Origin: Sphingobacteriales bacterium
Lineage (GTDB): Bacteria > Bacteroidota > Bacteroidia > Sphingobacteriales > Sphingobacteriaceae
Direction: 5' to 3'
DNA: 64,000 nt
Assembly: GCA_014763615.1 (NCBI GenBank)
Contig: JACXVB010000010.1
Coordinates: 1-64,000 of the forward strand
Under the pieces are notes generated by a model. That model was not told the origin of the DNA. It was given only the letters and a program-made list of their open reading frames with translations, and did no database searches. Numbering within the stretch: the stretch's first letter is position 1; each line of letters opens with the position of its first letter. A program made the position numbers and the translations under genes. This document shows, piece after piece, positions 8,823 through 16,710 of this stretch.

Positions 8823-9581
8823 ATGTTAATCAGCATCATCACCGCCACTTTTAATTCAGAAGCTTTTATCAAGGGGGCTATACAATCCCTCAATCAACAA
8901 AGCTATCCTTGGGTGGAACATTTAATCATGGATGGTGCCTCTACTGATCGAACTTTGGCCATCATTGAGGAAGAGCAAACGCCTAAACAGCGTTTTTTTT
9001 CTTCCAAAGACCGTGGTATTTATGATGCTTTAAATAAAGGGATAGCCCAAGCTAAAGGAGAGGTCATTGGTATTTTGCATTCGGATGATCTTTTTGCTTC
9101 TGCAGAGGTGTTGCAAAAAGTGGCTGGGCTATTTCAGGCAGATGATACATTGATGGCAGTGTATGGAGATTTGCAATATGTAGATCGGAAGAATATCCAT
9201 AAAGTGATTCGGCACTGGCAAGCAGGAACTTTTCAACAGGGTGATTTTCTTTGGGGATGGATGCCTCCGCATCCTACATTATTCATTAGAAAAGTTTGTT
9301 TTGAGCAATTTGGAAATTATAATTTGCAATTTACCTCGGCAGCAGATTATGAATTAATCCTCCGTTTTTTATATCAACATCAAATCAAAACTATTTATAT
9401 TCCAGAAGTTTTAGTAAAGATGCGTGTAGGCGGATTGAGTAATAAAAGTATAAATAACCGATGGAAAGCGAATATAGAAGATAGAAATGCCATGAAAAAA
9501 AACGGTATTCCGTTTCCATACCTCACCGCTGTTTTAAAGCCGCTGAGAAAAATCAATCAATATTGGCATAAAAATATTTAA
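8823..9581 (+). CDS. Family 2 glycosyltransferase
   Basis: About 252 residues from the ATG at 8823. This start is preferred over one at 8712 because MLISIITATFNSE is the standard first strand of a GT-A fold and the upstream extension is unlike the family. DGASTDRT (37-44) and HSDD (86-89, the DXD-type metal site) are visible. The enzyme probably transfers a sugar to a lipid-linked acceptor in the cytoplasm. It lies 9 bases before the WecA-like gene and probably forms a two-gene operon with it, so it is a candidate for the second sugar of a polysaccharide repeat unit. Donor and acceptor cannot be read from the sequence. Confidence 0.87.
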   Translation: MLISIITATFNSEAFIKGAIQSLNQQSYPWVEHLIMDGASTDRTLAIIEEEQTPKQRFFSSKDRGIYDALNKGIAQAKGEVIGILHSDDLFASAEVLQKVAGLFQADDTLMAVYGDLQYVDRKNIHKVIRHWQAGTFQQGDFLWGWMPPHPTLFIRKVCFEQFGNYNLQFTSAADYELILRFLYQHQIKTIYIPEVLVKMRVGGLSNKSINNRWKANIEDRNAMKKNGIPFPYLTAVLKPLRKINQYWHKNI

Positions 9582-9590
9582 TTTTACAGC

Positions 9591-10703
9591 ATGATGTCGG
9601 ATTTCTCGCTCGGCAATATCGAGTGGCTCTATTATGTTCTAGTGATTTTAGTAGCAATTGCTTTAGCATTTATAGCCATTCCTTCGATCATGTTTGTGGC
9701 CAAAGAGCGTCATTTATATGATGATTTACATAGCCATCGTAAAGAACATGATCATGGGATTCCCAGATTGGGTGGGGTAGCCATTTTCTGTAGCTTCACC
9801 ATCGTATCTTTATTATTTGCCAAATACGATGCGCAACTGCCGACTAATATCCTTTTGACTTCTTGCATCATTCTTTTTGCAGTAGGTTTGAAAGACGATT
9901 TAGCAGGGGCTGGTCCAGGTACCAAATTTGGAATGCAATTTTTGGTAGCCACCATGTTGGTGTTTTTAGGAAATGTAAGGCTAACCAGTTTATATGGAGT
10001 TTTTGATGTACAGGAGATTCCCTTTGCGGCGAGCATCATGATCTCCATTCTGGTAATCATGTTTGTAGTGAATGCTTTTAATTTAATTGATGGGGTTGAT
10101 GGTTTAGCAGGTACAATAGGTTTAATCGTCTGTCTCACCTTCGCTTTATTGTTCATTCACATGGGAGAAATGGAACTGGCCACCTTAGCTTTTAGTATGG
10201 TTGGTGCCATTATTGGATTTCTCTTTTACAATTATAGTCCAGCTAAAATATTTATGGGCGATACAGGAAGCTTACTGATTGGCTTGATTGCCTCAGTTTT
10301 GGCAATTAAGTTTATCGAGTTGAACAAGTTTAGTCCTCAAAATAGCAATCCAGTGTTTTATTCTGCCCCAGCTACGGCGGTGGCTATTATTATTATCCCA
10401 CTTTTTGATACTTTTCGGGTTTTTACCTTGAGGCTTTTAAAAGGAAAATCTCCTTTTCGGGCCGATAGAAATCACGTTCATCATAGGATTTTGAAATTGA
10501 GATTGAACCACATGCAAACTACATTTGTGTTAGCCATCACCAATTTGTTGTTTATTTACATCGCTTTAGAATTTAGGGAGCTAGGAAATTTTGTACTCAT
10601 ATTTTTATTCTTGGCTTTATGTATGTTCATCAATTTGATGACTACCGTTTTAATTCGTATCAAAGAAAGGAAGAATTTTAAGTTAGAATACTTTATCAAG
10701 TAA
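9591..10703 (+). CDS. WecA/TagO-type undecaprenyl-phosphate sugar-1-phosphate transferase
   Basis: A 370-residue polytopic membrane enzyme of the MraY/WecA family that loads a HexNAc-1-phosphate from a UDP-sugar onto undecaprenyl phosphate, the first step of surface glycan synthesis. Key motifs are the aspartates of GLKDDLAG (D102, D103), [14 protein letters not shown] (161-174), FMGDTGSLL (221-229) and the histidine motif ADRNHVHHR (291-299), the last being typical of WecA rather than of MraY. Eleven or so membrane segments are apparent. It is distinct from the true mraY at 20689. Together with the upstream glycosyltransferase it complements the export genes on the other strand. Confidence 0.92.
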   Translation: MMSDFSLGNIEWLYYVLVILVAIALAFIAIPSIMFVAKERHLYDDLHSHRKEHDHGIPRLGGVAIFCSFTIVSLLFAKYDAQLPTNILLTSCIILFAVGLKDDLAGAGPGTKFGMQFLVATMLVFLGNVRLTSLYGVFDVQEIPFAASIMISILVIMFVVNAFNLIDGVDGLAGTIGLIVCLTFALLFIHMGEMELATLAFSMVGAIIGFLFYNYSPAKIFMGDTGSLLIGLIASVLAIKFIELNKFSPQNSNPVFYSAPATAVAIIIIPLFDTFRVFTLRLLKGKSPFRADRNHVHHRILKLRLNHMQTTFVLAITNLLFIYIALEFRELGNFVLIFLFLALCMFINLMTTVLIRIKERKNFKLEYFIK

Positions 10704-10761
10704 TCCACATCTGATTGATAGCTTGTTCAATCCATGCTCCTAAACTTTCAGTATTTGGTTG

Positions 10762-10789
10762 CATCAGGATATTGTCAGAGACCCTGATG
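10762..10789. repeat. Inverted repeat CATCAGG/CCTGATG
   Basis: CATCAGG at 10762-10768 pairs with CCTGATG at 10783-10789, separated by 14 bases. It resembles a diverged form of the hairpin core found in the 142-bp repeats. It lies in the 295-base gap after the WecA-like gene, which otherwise holds the first two short elements listed next. Confidence 0.5.
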
Positions 10790-10815
10790 GGACAAGAGGA
10801 CTACAAGCCTTTTAT

Positions 10816-10910
10816 TTTGTCATCCTGAGCGGAGCGAAGCCTGCCTTGGACTTCCTACAAACTGTACCACGAATGCTTTGCAGATGCTTCCTATCGTCAG
10901 AAAGACAAAA
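10816..10910 (+). repeat. Short inverted-repeat element, long type, copy a
   Basis: Starts TTTGTCATCCTGAGCGGAGC and runs through CTGCCTTGGACTTCCTAC to CTATCGTCAGAAAGACAAA. The outer ends form an imperfect terminal inverted repeat (TTTGTC...GACAAA) that is better preserved in copies e and f. No coding frame is convincing. Confidence 0.85.
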
Positions 10911-10920
10911 AAAAACAAGC

Positions 10921-10997
10921 TTTGTCATCCTGAGTGGAGCGAAGGAACTGTAAGCTATTCTCGAAAAGCTGCTTCATTTCATTCAGCAAGACAAAAA
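10921..10997 (+). repeat. Short inverted-repeat element, short type, copy b
   Basis: About 77 bases beginning TTTGTCATCCTGAGTGGAGC, with a different interior (GGAACTGTAAGCTATTC) and ending TTCAGCAAGACAAA. It ends 1-2 bases from the stop codon of the GIY-YIG gene. Copy g at 11834 is the same type. Confidence 0.85.
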
Positions 10998-10998
10998 A

Positions 10999-11310
10999 TT
11001 ATTCGATATCATCATTTAAAAACTTCCAAGTTGGATTAAACTCATTAATTAGATTTATCTTCTTTAATCGCTTCCATCCCTTGATTTCTTTTTCTCTTTC
11101 AATGGCATGTTGAATATATTCATACCGTTCCCAGAAAATGAGATGATAAGCATTGTATCTTCCTGCAAAGTGTTTCTTTTTATTTCTTGAATCTTCTTCA
11201 TGTTGTAATAATCGGGTTTTTAGATCATTAGTGACGCCTGTGTACAAAACACGTTTATAAGAATTGGTGGTGATGTAAACGAAGAAATTATAAGTTCCTA
11301 AAGGTCTCAT
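10999..11310 (-). CDS. GIY-YIG nuclease-domain protein
   Basis: A 103-residue single-domain protein of the small UvrC/YhbQ-like GIY-YIG group. The GIY strand is VYI (11-13), the YIG strand is YTG (23-25), the conserved arginine lies in LKTRLLQH and the glutamate in EREKEIKGWKR (71-81). Members cleave DNA or have no known substrate; a role here is not established. It sits alone on the minus strand inside a run of seven short inverted-repeat elements, two on one side and five on the other, and its stop codon touches element b. That position makes a link between the nuclease and the elements worth testing, but nothing in the sequence proves it. Confidence 0.9.
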   Translation of the reverse strand: MRPLGTYNFFVYITTNSYKRVLYTGVTNDLKTRLLQHEEDSRNKKKHFAGRYNAYHLIFWERYEYIQHAIEREKEIKGWKRLKKINLINEFNPTWKFLNDDIE

Positions 11311-11359
11311 TAAACTAAATTACAGAATTAGGGTGATTTCTTAAATTATGAATTTTTAT

Positions 11360-11520
11360 TTTGTCATCCTGAGCGGAGCGAGGCCTGCCTGTCGGTCTTA
11401 TCCTCCGGAGGAGGGTCTTATCCGCCGGAGGAGGGTTATCCGCCGGAGGGCAGACAGGGATCTAATTTCAAACTGTACCACGAATGCTTTGCAGATGCTT
11501 CCTATCGTCAGCATGACAAA
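11360..11520 (+). repeat. Short inverted-repeat element, long type, copy c with GC-rich insert
   Basis: Begins TTTGTCATCCTGAGCGGAGC and ends CGTCAGCATGACAAA. The interior is enlarged to 161 bases by about three copies of a GC-rich roughly 20-base unit (GTCTTATCCGCCGGAGGAGG) at about 11394-11455. The insert is much richer in G+C than its surroundings. Confidence 0.85.
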
Positions 11521-11530
11521 AAAAACAAGC

Positions 11531-11616
11531 TTTGATGGAATGAAGCCTGCCTTGGACTTCCTACAAACTGTACCACGAATGCAGTTAAGATGCTTCCTAT
11601 CGTCAGCATGACAAAA
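11531..11616 (+). repeat. Short inverted-repeat element, long type, copy d (5' end eroded)
   Basis: The left end is reduced to TTTGATGGAATGAAGCC, the remainder matches copies e and f, and the right end CGTCAGCATGACAAA is intact. Confidence 0.8.
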
Positions 11617-11626
11617 AAAAACAAGC

Positions 11627-11720
11627 TTTGTCATCCTGAGCGTAGCGAAGCCTGCCTTGGACTTCCTACAAACTGTACCACGAATGCTTTGCAGATGCTT
11701 CCTATCGTCAGCATGACAAA
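11627..11720 (+). repeat. Short inverted-repeat element, long type, copy e
   Basis: A 94-base copy bounded by TTTGTCATCCTGA and TCAGCATGACAAA, which are 13-base terminal inverted repeats with one mismatch. A poly-A run and ACAAGC separate it from copy f. Confidence 0.88.
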
Positions 11721-11730
11721 AAAAACAAGC

Positions 11731-11824
11731 TTTGTCCTCCTGAATGGAATGAAGCTTGCCTTGGACTTCCTACAAACTGTACCACGAATGCAGTTAAGAT
11801 GCTTCCTATCGTCAGCATGACAAA
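11731..11824 (+). repeat. Short inverted-repeat element, long type, copy f
   Basis: A 94-base copy starting TTTGTCCTCCTGAATGG and ending CGTCAGCATGACAAA. Its start is 104 bases after that of copy e. Confidence 0.85.
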
Positions 11825-11833
11825 AAAATACGC

Positions 11834-11908
11834 TTTGTCATCCTGAGCAGAGCGAAGGAACTGTAAGCTATTCTCGAAAAGCTGCTTCATTTCATTCAGC
11901 ATGACAAA
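11834..11908 (+). repeat. Short inverted-repeat element, short type, copy g
   Basis: A 75-base copy bounded by TTTGTCATCCTGAGCAGAGC and TTCAGCATGACAAA, with the same interior as copy b. It completes the filling of the 664-base gap between the GIY-YIG gene and gap. Confidence 0.88.
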
Positions 11909-11950
11909 ATTTATAGAAAACAAAAACAATTTCGTTTGTCTGACATTCAT

Positions 11951-11958
11951 TAGATTTG
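11951..11958 (+). promoter_or_regulatory. Probable -7 element of gap
   Basis: TAGATTTG matches TAnnTTTG exactly, 16 bases before the gap start codon. No convincing -33 element lies at the usual distance, so only the -7 element is claimed. Confidence 0.45.
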
Positions 11959-11974
11959 CAGCAAAATTAAACCA

Positions 11975-12979
11975 ATGAGATTAGCGATCAACGGATTTGG
12001 AAGAATAGGTAGAACCGTAGTGCATCTATTAGCCGATAGGGGACTTTTGCAACATTTAGTAGCCATTAACGATTTAACAGATACCAAAACCCTAGCGCAT
12101 TTATTTCAATACGATTCGGTACATGGGAATTTTAAAGGTAGCCTGTCTCATGATGAACATCATCTCATCATTAATGGGCATTCGATTCAAATCCTTTCCG
12201 AAAAAGATCCCGCTCAACTTCCTTGGAAAGCTTTGGAGATAGAGGTTTTGCTAGAATCTACCGGTAAATTTTTAACCTCCGCATTAGCTCAAAAGCATTT
12301 AATAGCTGGGGCAAAAAAAGTGATTTTATCCGCTCCATCTCCGGATAAGGAAATCCCTACCCTCGTTTTAGGTGTGAATGATCAGGAGATAGATTGGGCG
12401 TCGCCCATTCTTTCTAATGCTTCTTGCACCACCAATAATGTGGCGGCCATGGTGAAGGTATTGGATGAGCATTGGGGCATCAGAGAAGGATACATTACTA
12501 CTGTACATTCTATGACGGGCGATCAGAATTTACATGATGCACCTCATCGCGATTTAAGAAGAGCCCGAGCGGCATCCTCTTCTATCATCCCCACTACTAC
12601 GGGGGCGGCTAAAGCCATTACCCATATTTTTCCTCATTTGGAAGGTAATTTGGGAGGAGCAGGCATCCGAGTGCCGGTACTCAATGGGTCTTTAACCGAT
12701 TTTACTTGTATCTTGAATCATCAACCCACTACGGTAGAGGAAATCAATGCCGCTTTCAAAGCCGCAGCGGAAGGACCTTTAAAACGGATTTTACAGTACA
12801 CCGAAGATCCTATTGTATCTGTGGATATCATCAATAACCCGCATTCCTGTGTTTTTGATGCCTTGTTAACCTCCATTGTAGGTGGGATGGTAAAAGTGGT
12901 GGGTTGGTATGATAATGAATATGGCTACTCTAACCGCTTGGTAGATGTACTAGAGGAAATAGAGAAGAGAAATGATTAA
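11975..12979 (+). CDS. gap: Type I glyceraldehyde-3-phosphate dehydrogenase
   Basis: A 334-residue cytoplasmic enzyme that oxidises glyceraldehyde-3-phosphate to 1,3-bisphosphoglycerate. It has the NAD-binding GFGRIGR (7-13), ND at 32-33 (which favours NAD over NADP), the catalytic cysteine in SNASCTTNN (C151) and the terminal WYDNEYGYSNR. The next glycolytic enzyme, pgk, lies about 1 kb downstream on the same strand but beyond a GNAT gene and a repeat-rich gap. Its last 8 bases overlap the GNAT gene. Bacteroidota commonly carry two gap paralogues; which one this is cannot be decided here. Confidence 0.95.
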   Translation: MRLAINGFGRIGRTVVHLLADRGLLQHLVAINDLTDTKTLAHLFQYDSVHGNFKGSLSHDEHHLIINGHSIQILSEKDPAQLPWKALEIEVLLESTGKFLTSALAQKHLIAGAKKVILSAPSPDKEIPTLVLGVNDQEIDWASPILSNASCTTNNVAAMVKVLDEHWGIREGYITTVHSMTGDQNLHDAPHRDLRRARAASSSIIPTTTGAAKAITHIFPHLEGNLGGAGIRVPVLNGSLTDFTCILNHQPTTVEEINAAFKAAAEGPLKRILQYTEDPIVSVDIINNPHSCVFDALLTSIVGGMVKVVGWYDNEYGYSNRLVDVLEEIEKRND

Positions 12980-13406
12980 ATTTTTACAACCTGAGGAAGT
13001 CCTCCTTTTAAGAAATACCATTCTTAGAGAAGGAAAGTTGAAAAATGAAGAATGTTTTTTTCTTCATGATGATGCGGAGGATTCCTTTCATTTAGGCTAT
13101 GTTTTAGAGGGTGAAATCATCTGCGTAGCTTCATTTCATCACCAAGCTCGGGACGGGTTTGCTGGAGACGCTTTTCAATTGAGAGGGATGGCTACCGCTT
13201 TAGCCCATCAGGGTAAAGGCTATGGAAACCGATTGGTGAATTTTGCCATCGTCTATTTAAGAGGGAAAGGAGTGAACTATATATGGTGTAATGCCCGTCA
13301 GAAAGCTTTTCGATTTTACCAAAGTTTGGGTTTCGAGTTTATCAGCGATATTTTCGATATTCCCGGGATTGGTCCGCATAAAACCATGTATTTGAAGATT
13401 CAGTGA
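12972..13406 (+). CDS. GNAT-family N-acetyltransferase
   Basis: A 144-residue single-domain acetyltransferase. QLRGMATALAHQGKGYGNR (about 75-93) is the acetyl-CoA pyrophosphate loop (QxxGxG/A), and CNARQKAFRFYQSLGFEF is the usual C-terminal strand and helix. The start overlaps the end of gap by 8 bases (ATGATTAA), so the two are probably translated together. The acceptor is unknown. Confidence 0.88.
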   Translation: MIKFLQPEEVLLLRNTILREGKLKNEECFFLHDDAEDSFHLGYVLEGEIICVASFHHQARDGFAGDAFQLRGMATALAHQGKGYGNRLVNFAIVYLRGKGVNYIWCNARQKAFRFYQSLGFEFISDIFDIPGIGPHKTMYLKIQ

Positions 13407-13411
13407 GGGGG

Positions 13412-13467
13412 AGGTTAAAAGTTAAAAGTAAAAAGTTAAAAGTAAAAAGTGGAAAGTCAAAAGTTAA
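13412..13467. repeat. Array of eight in-phase heptamers (AAGTTAA type)
   Basis: Eight consecutive 7-base words such as AAGTTAA, AAGTAAA, AAGTGGA and AAGTCAA start 5 bases after the stop codon of the GNAT gene. Period and phase are perfect. Confidence 0.9.
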
Positions 13468-13563
13468 AAGGGATGTTCTTGATCATGAGCTCTACCTTCT
13501 ATCGGTCATCAAACATCAAATTTTCAAATCATCAACCATCCTCTATTCGTCGTTAAACTTTTC

Positions 13564-13925
13564 ACTCCAGACTTCAGACTCCCAACTAAAGACTGTAAAC
13601 TATTCATCATCAAATTTTCAAATCATCAAACTCCTAACCAAAGACCATGAACCATCGACTATGGTCTATCGACTAAAAGCCATCATCAAATTTTCAAATC
13701 ATCAAACTCCTAACCAAAGACCATGAACCATCGACTATGGTCTATTGACTAGAAGCCATCATCAAATTTTCAAATCACCAAATCATTCAACTTCCTACTC
13801 CAGTCTCCAGTCTTTCCATCATTAACCATCAGCTATCAACCATAGACTATGGACTATGAACTATAAACCATCAACCATGAACTATCAACCAACTAAAACT
13901 TTCAACTCCCATCAACATTCCTTAG
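13564..13925. repeat. Long heptamer-periodic region with a 76-bp tandem duplication
   Basis: Most of the 544-base gap before pgk reads as 7-base words (ACTTCAG, ACTCCCA, later ACCATCA, ACTATGG, ACTATGA). Superimposed is a 76-base direct repeat starting at 13605 and 13681, with a third partial copy at 13757 (CATCATCAAATTTTCAAATC). Open frames here are low-complexity and not supported as genes. The end approaches the pgk start, where TAGTTTAG at 13932 may be a weak -7 element. Confidence 0.88.
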
Positions 13926-13950
13926 TTTAGCAGCACAAACCAAAAGAATA

Positions 13951-15141
13951 ATGAAAACAATTGATGATTTGAATTTTTCGGGAAAGAAAGCCCTCATTCG
14001 TGTGGATTTTAACGTTCCCTTAGACGCCGAGTTCAACATTACAGACGATAAAAGAATGACGGCCGCTTTGCCCAGCATTCAGAAGATTTTAAAAGATGGA
14101 GGTAGTGTGATTCTCATGTCGCACCTAGGCCGACCAAAAGACGGACCTACCGATAAATACTCTTTAAAGCATATTGTGAAGCATCTGTCTGACTTATTAG
14201 GTAAGTCTGTGGCTTTCGCCGATGACTGTATTGGCGCACAAGCTAAAGAAAAAGCAGCAGCTTTAACATCAGGTGAAGTATTATTGTTAGAGAACCTAAG
14301 ATTTTATAAAGAAGAAGAAAAAGGCGATGTAGCATTTGCAGAGAAGCTGGCCCAACTGGGAGATGTCTATGTCAATGATGCTTTTGGCACCGCACACCGA
14401 GCGCATGCTTCTACGGCAGTGATTGCGCAATTTTTCCCTGAAGCCAAATATTTCGGCTACTTGATGGGCGCCGAATTGGCCAATGCAGAGAAAGTTTTGA
14501 ATCATCCTACTCGTCCGTTTACCGCAATTATGGGTGGTGCGAAGGTTTCAGACAAAATTTTACTGATAGAGCGTTTGCTGGATAAAGTAGATAATTTATT
14601 GATTGGTGGCGGGATGACCTACACCTTCATTAAAGCCAATGGTGGGCATATCGGGAAATCTTTGGTAGAGGATGATAAATTAGAATTGGCTAAAGAATTG
14701 ATCAAAAAAGCCAATGAAAAAGGCGTGAAAATGTTAATTCCCACAGATTCTGTAATTGCAGATGCTTTTTCTAATGATGCAGAAACTGGAAATGCTTACA
14801 ATGATCATATCAAAGACAATTGGATGGGTTTAGATATCGGCGATGACACTATTGCTACTTTTACAGAGGTGATTAAGAAATCTAAAACCATCTTGTGGAA
14901 TGGTCCGATGGGTGTTTTTGAGATGTCTAAGTTCGAAAATGGAACTAAATCTGTGGCACATGCCGTAGTAGAAGCTACAGAAAATGGGGCTTTTTCTTTG
15001 ATTGGTGGAGGAGATTCTGCAGCCGCAGTAGCCAAGTTTGGCATGGAAGAAAAAGTAAGCTATGTCTCTACTGGTGGTGGTGCCTTATTAGAATATATGG
15101 AAGGTAAAGAATTGCCTGGCGTAAAGGCGATTAACGAATAA
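13951..15141 (+). CDS. pgk: Phosphoglycerate kinase
   Basis: A 396-residue two-domain glycolytic enzyme making ATP from 1,3-bisphosphoglycerate. The N-terminal RVDFNVPLD (about 17-25) and SHLGRPK (about 57-63) motifs bind the substrate; the GPMGVFE and GGGDSAAA motifs near 316-360 form the nucleotide site. Length is normal for bacterial Pgk. A strong intrinsic terminator follows, so it ends its transcription unit. Confidence 0.97.
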   Translation: MKTIDDLNFSGKKALIRVDFNVPLDAEFNITDDKRMTAALPSIQKILKDGGSVILMSHLGRPKDGPTDKYSLKHIVKHLSDLLGKSVAFADDCIGAQAKEKAAALTSGEVLLLENLRFYKEEEKGDVAFAEKLAQLGDVYVNDAFGTAHRAHASTAVIAQFFPEAKYFGYLMGAELANAEKVLNHPTRPFTAIMGGAKVSDKILLIERLLDKVDNLLIGGGMTYTFIKANGGHIGKSLVEDDKLELAKELIKKANEKGVKMLIPTDSVIADAFSNDAETGNAYNDHIKDNWMGLDIGDDTIATFTEVIKKSKTILWNGPMGVFEMSKFENGTKSVAHAVVEATENGAFSLIGGGDSAAAVAKFGMEEKVSYVSTGGGALLEYMEGKELPGVKAINE

Positions 15142-15164
15142 AATTTACAGTCAATCCTGGCCTA

Positions 15165-15198
15165 AAAGCGCTGAGTTTCTCGCTCAGCGCTTTTTTTA
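15165..15198 (+). terminator. Intrinsic terminator after pgk
   Basis: AAGCGCTGAG pairs perfectly with CTCAGCGCTT around a short loop and is followed by a T run. It lies 24 bases after the pgk stop codon. Confidence 0.92.
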
Positions 15199-15280
15199 TG
15201 CCTTTTTCTCCCACCGCCAAAACTGCCTAAAAATACAGTTAAGTGGGGATTTGCAGTGCTTTTAGGACTGTTGAAAACTT

Positions 15281-15310
15281 TTTGTGGTATAAAGTGGGAA
15301 AAAGTGGTAA
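15281..15310 (+). promoter_or_regulatory. Three MraZ boxes upstream of mraZ
   Basis: TTTGTGGTAT, AAAGTGGGAA and AAAGTGGTAA are three head-to-tail 10-base repeats, placing GTGG cores exactly one helical turn apart, 44 bases before the mraZ start codon. A further GTGGG lies at 15243. MraZ proteins bind arrays of GTGG-type repeats with 10-base spacing in their own promoter, so self-regulation of the dcw operon is expected. Confidence 0.8.
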
Positions 15311-15353
15311 CAATCTTTAATTTTACATAAGAAATTGTCAGAACTATAGACCC

Positions 15354-15818
15354 ATGTCTCACTTAATAGGAGAATTTGATTGTAAACTCGACGCGAAAGG
15401 CCGCTTAATGGTTCCTTCCGGTTTGAAGAAGCAATTGCCTGCAGTAGATGCAGAGGGCTTGGTGATCCATCGTGGTTTTGAAAAGCACCTGACGATTTAT
15501 ACCAAAGCAGAGTGGGATAGGATTACAACAGAGTTAGCACAATTGAATGCTTATGAGAAAAAGACGCGTGAGTTCATTCGTTACTTCACTCGTGGTGCTA
15601 CGGAATTGACTTTAGATGCTTCAGGACGAGTGTTGTTGCCTAAGCCGCTGCTAGCATATGCGGGTATCCAAACCGAGGTGGTGCTGGCTTGCCAATTTGA
15701 TAAGATTGAAGTTTGGGATAAAGCTACTTACGATGCGGCTTTGGATGATGAGCCTGAAAACTTTGCCAATCTCGCAGAAGAGGTGATGGGTAGTTTAGGA
15801 AGGAATAAAGATGTCTGA
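15354..15818 (+). CDS. mraZ: Transcriptional regulator MraZ
   Basis: A 154-residue protein with two SpoVT/AbrB-like half domains, each with the DxxGR signature (DAKGRLMVPS near 16 and DASGRVLLPK near 85). MraZ forms ring-shaped oligomers that bind repeated boxes in the dcw promoter; three such boxes lie upstream. First gene of the division and cell wall cluster. Its last 8 bases overlap rsmH. Confidence 0.95.
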   Translation: MSHLIGEFDCKLDAKGRLMVPSGLKKQLPAVDAEGLVIHRGFEKHLTIYTKAEWDRITTELAQLNAYEKKTREFIRYFTRGATELTLDASGRVLLPKPLLAYAGIQTEVVLACQFDKIEVWDKATYDAALDDEPENFANLAEEVMGSLGRNKDV

Positions 15819-16710
15819 ATATCACGTTCCGGTGATGTTGCAAGAATGTATAACGGGTCTGGCGATCAGACCTGAGGGTAAATATGTAGATGTCACTTTT
15901 GGTGGTGGTGGTCATTCGAGGGAAATTTTAAAGCATTTAGGTAAAGATGGGCTTTTGGTGGCTTTTGATCAAGATGCAGATGCGCAGAAGAATGTTTTAG
16001 ATGATGAGCGCTTCTTGTTCATTGATCAGAATTTTAGATACCTAAAGAATAATCTAAAGATGCATGATTTGATTCCGGTAGATGGAATTTTGGCAGATTT
16101 AGGAGTTTCTTCCCATCAATTTGATGTACCAGAAAGAGGTTTTTCGATTCGATTTGATGGGGATTTGGATATGAGGATGGATCAATCGGCGAGCTTGACG
16201 GCGAAAGAGGTGGTGAATACCTATGCCGAAGAGGAGTTGCATAAGCTATTTGGGATTTATGGGGAAATTCAAAATGCCAAATCGCTAGCAAAAACCATCG
16301 TAACGGCTCGTTTAGCGCAACCCATCGAGACCATAGGTGAATTGAAAGCCGTGATACAAAAGCTCATCCCGAAAGGAAAGGAAAATAAATACTTGGCGCA
16401 GGTTTTTCAAGCCTTAAGGATTGAGGTGAATCAAGAAATGGAAGCTTTGAAAGCTTTTTTGGAACAGAGCGTGGAGGTGTTGAGTAGCGGTGGGCGATTG
16501 GTAGTGATGTCTTATCACTCTTTAGAAGATCGTTTGGTGAAGAATTTCATGGCCAAAGGGAAATTCTCAGGAACGGTAGAAAAGGATTTTTTCGGAAATG
16601 ATATTAAACCTTTTGAGGTGATGAGTAAATCGATTACTGCCTCAGAAGAAGAAATCAGAAATAATAACAGAGCTAGAAGCGCCAGATTAAGAATAGCGAT
16701 TAAGAAATGA
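15811..16710 (+). CDS. rsmH: 16S rRNA (cytosine(1402)-N4)-methyltransferase RsmH
   Basis: A 299-residue SAM-dependent methyltransferase (formerly MraW) that modifies C1402 in the decoding centre. Visible are HVPVMLQECITGL at the start, VDVTFGGGGHSREIL (the SAM-binding loop, 27-41), DLGVSSHQFD, the GFSIRFDGDLDMRMD stretch and the C-terminal SYHSLEDRLVKNF. Overlaps both neighbours, with mraZ by 8 bases and the FtsL-like gene by 4. Confidence 0.96.
   Translation: MSEYHVPVMLQECITGLAIRPEGKYVDVTFGGGGHSREILKHLGKDGLLVAFDQDADAQKNVLDDERFLFIDQNFRYLKNNLKMHDLIPVDGILADLGVSSHQFDVPERGFSIRFDGDLDMRMDQSASLTAKEVVNTYAEEELHKLFGIYGEIQNAKSLAKTIVTARLAQPIETIGELKAVIQKLIPKGKENKYLAQVFQALRIEVNQEMEALKAFLEQSVEVLSSGGRLVVMSYHSLEDRLVKNFMAKGKFSGTVEKDFFGNDIKPFEVMSKSITASEEEIRNNNRARSARLRIAIKK

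Noticed and set aside
11360-11908. Possible CRISPR or integron array in the regularly spaced elements
   Set aside because: The intervals are poly-A plus ACAAGC, not spacers, and there is no integrase.
11348-11950. Several open frames of 76-87 codons in the element cluster
   Set aside because: They read the same repeated elements in different frames and end at repeat borders; no protein family is recognisable.
11951-11975. Full promoter for gap
   Set aside because: The TTTG at 11935 is only 12 bases from the -7 element, too close for a -33 element.
13403-13726. 107-codon open frame
   Set aside because: Translation is low-complexity (KVKSKKLKVKSGK) from the heptamer array, not a protein.
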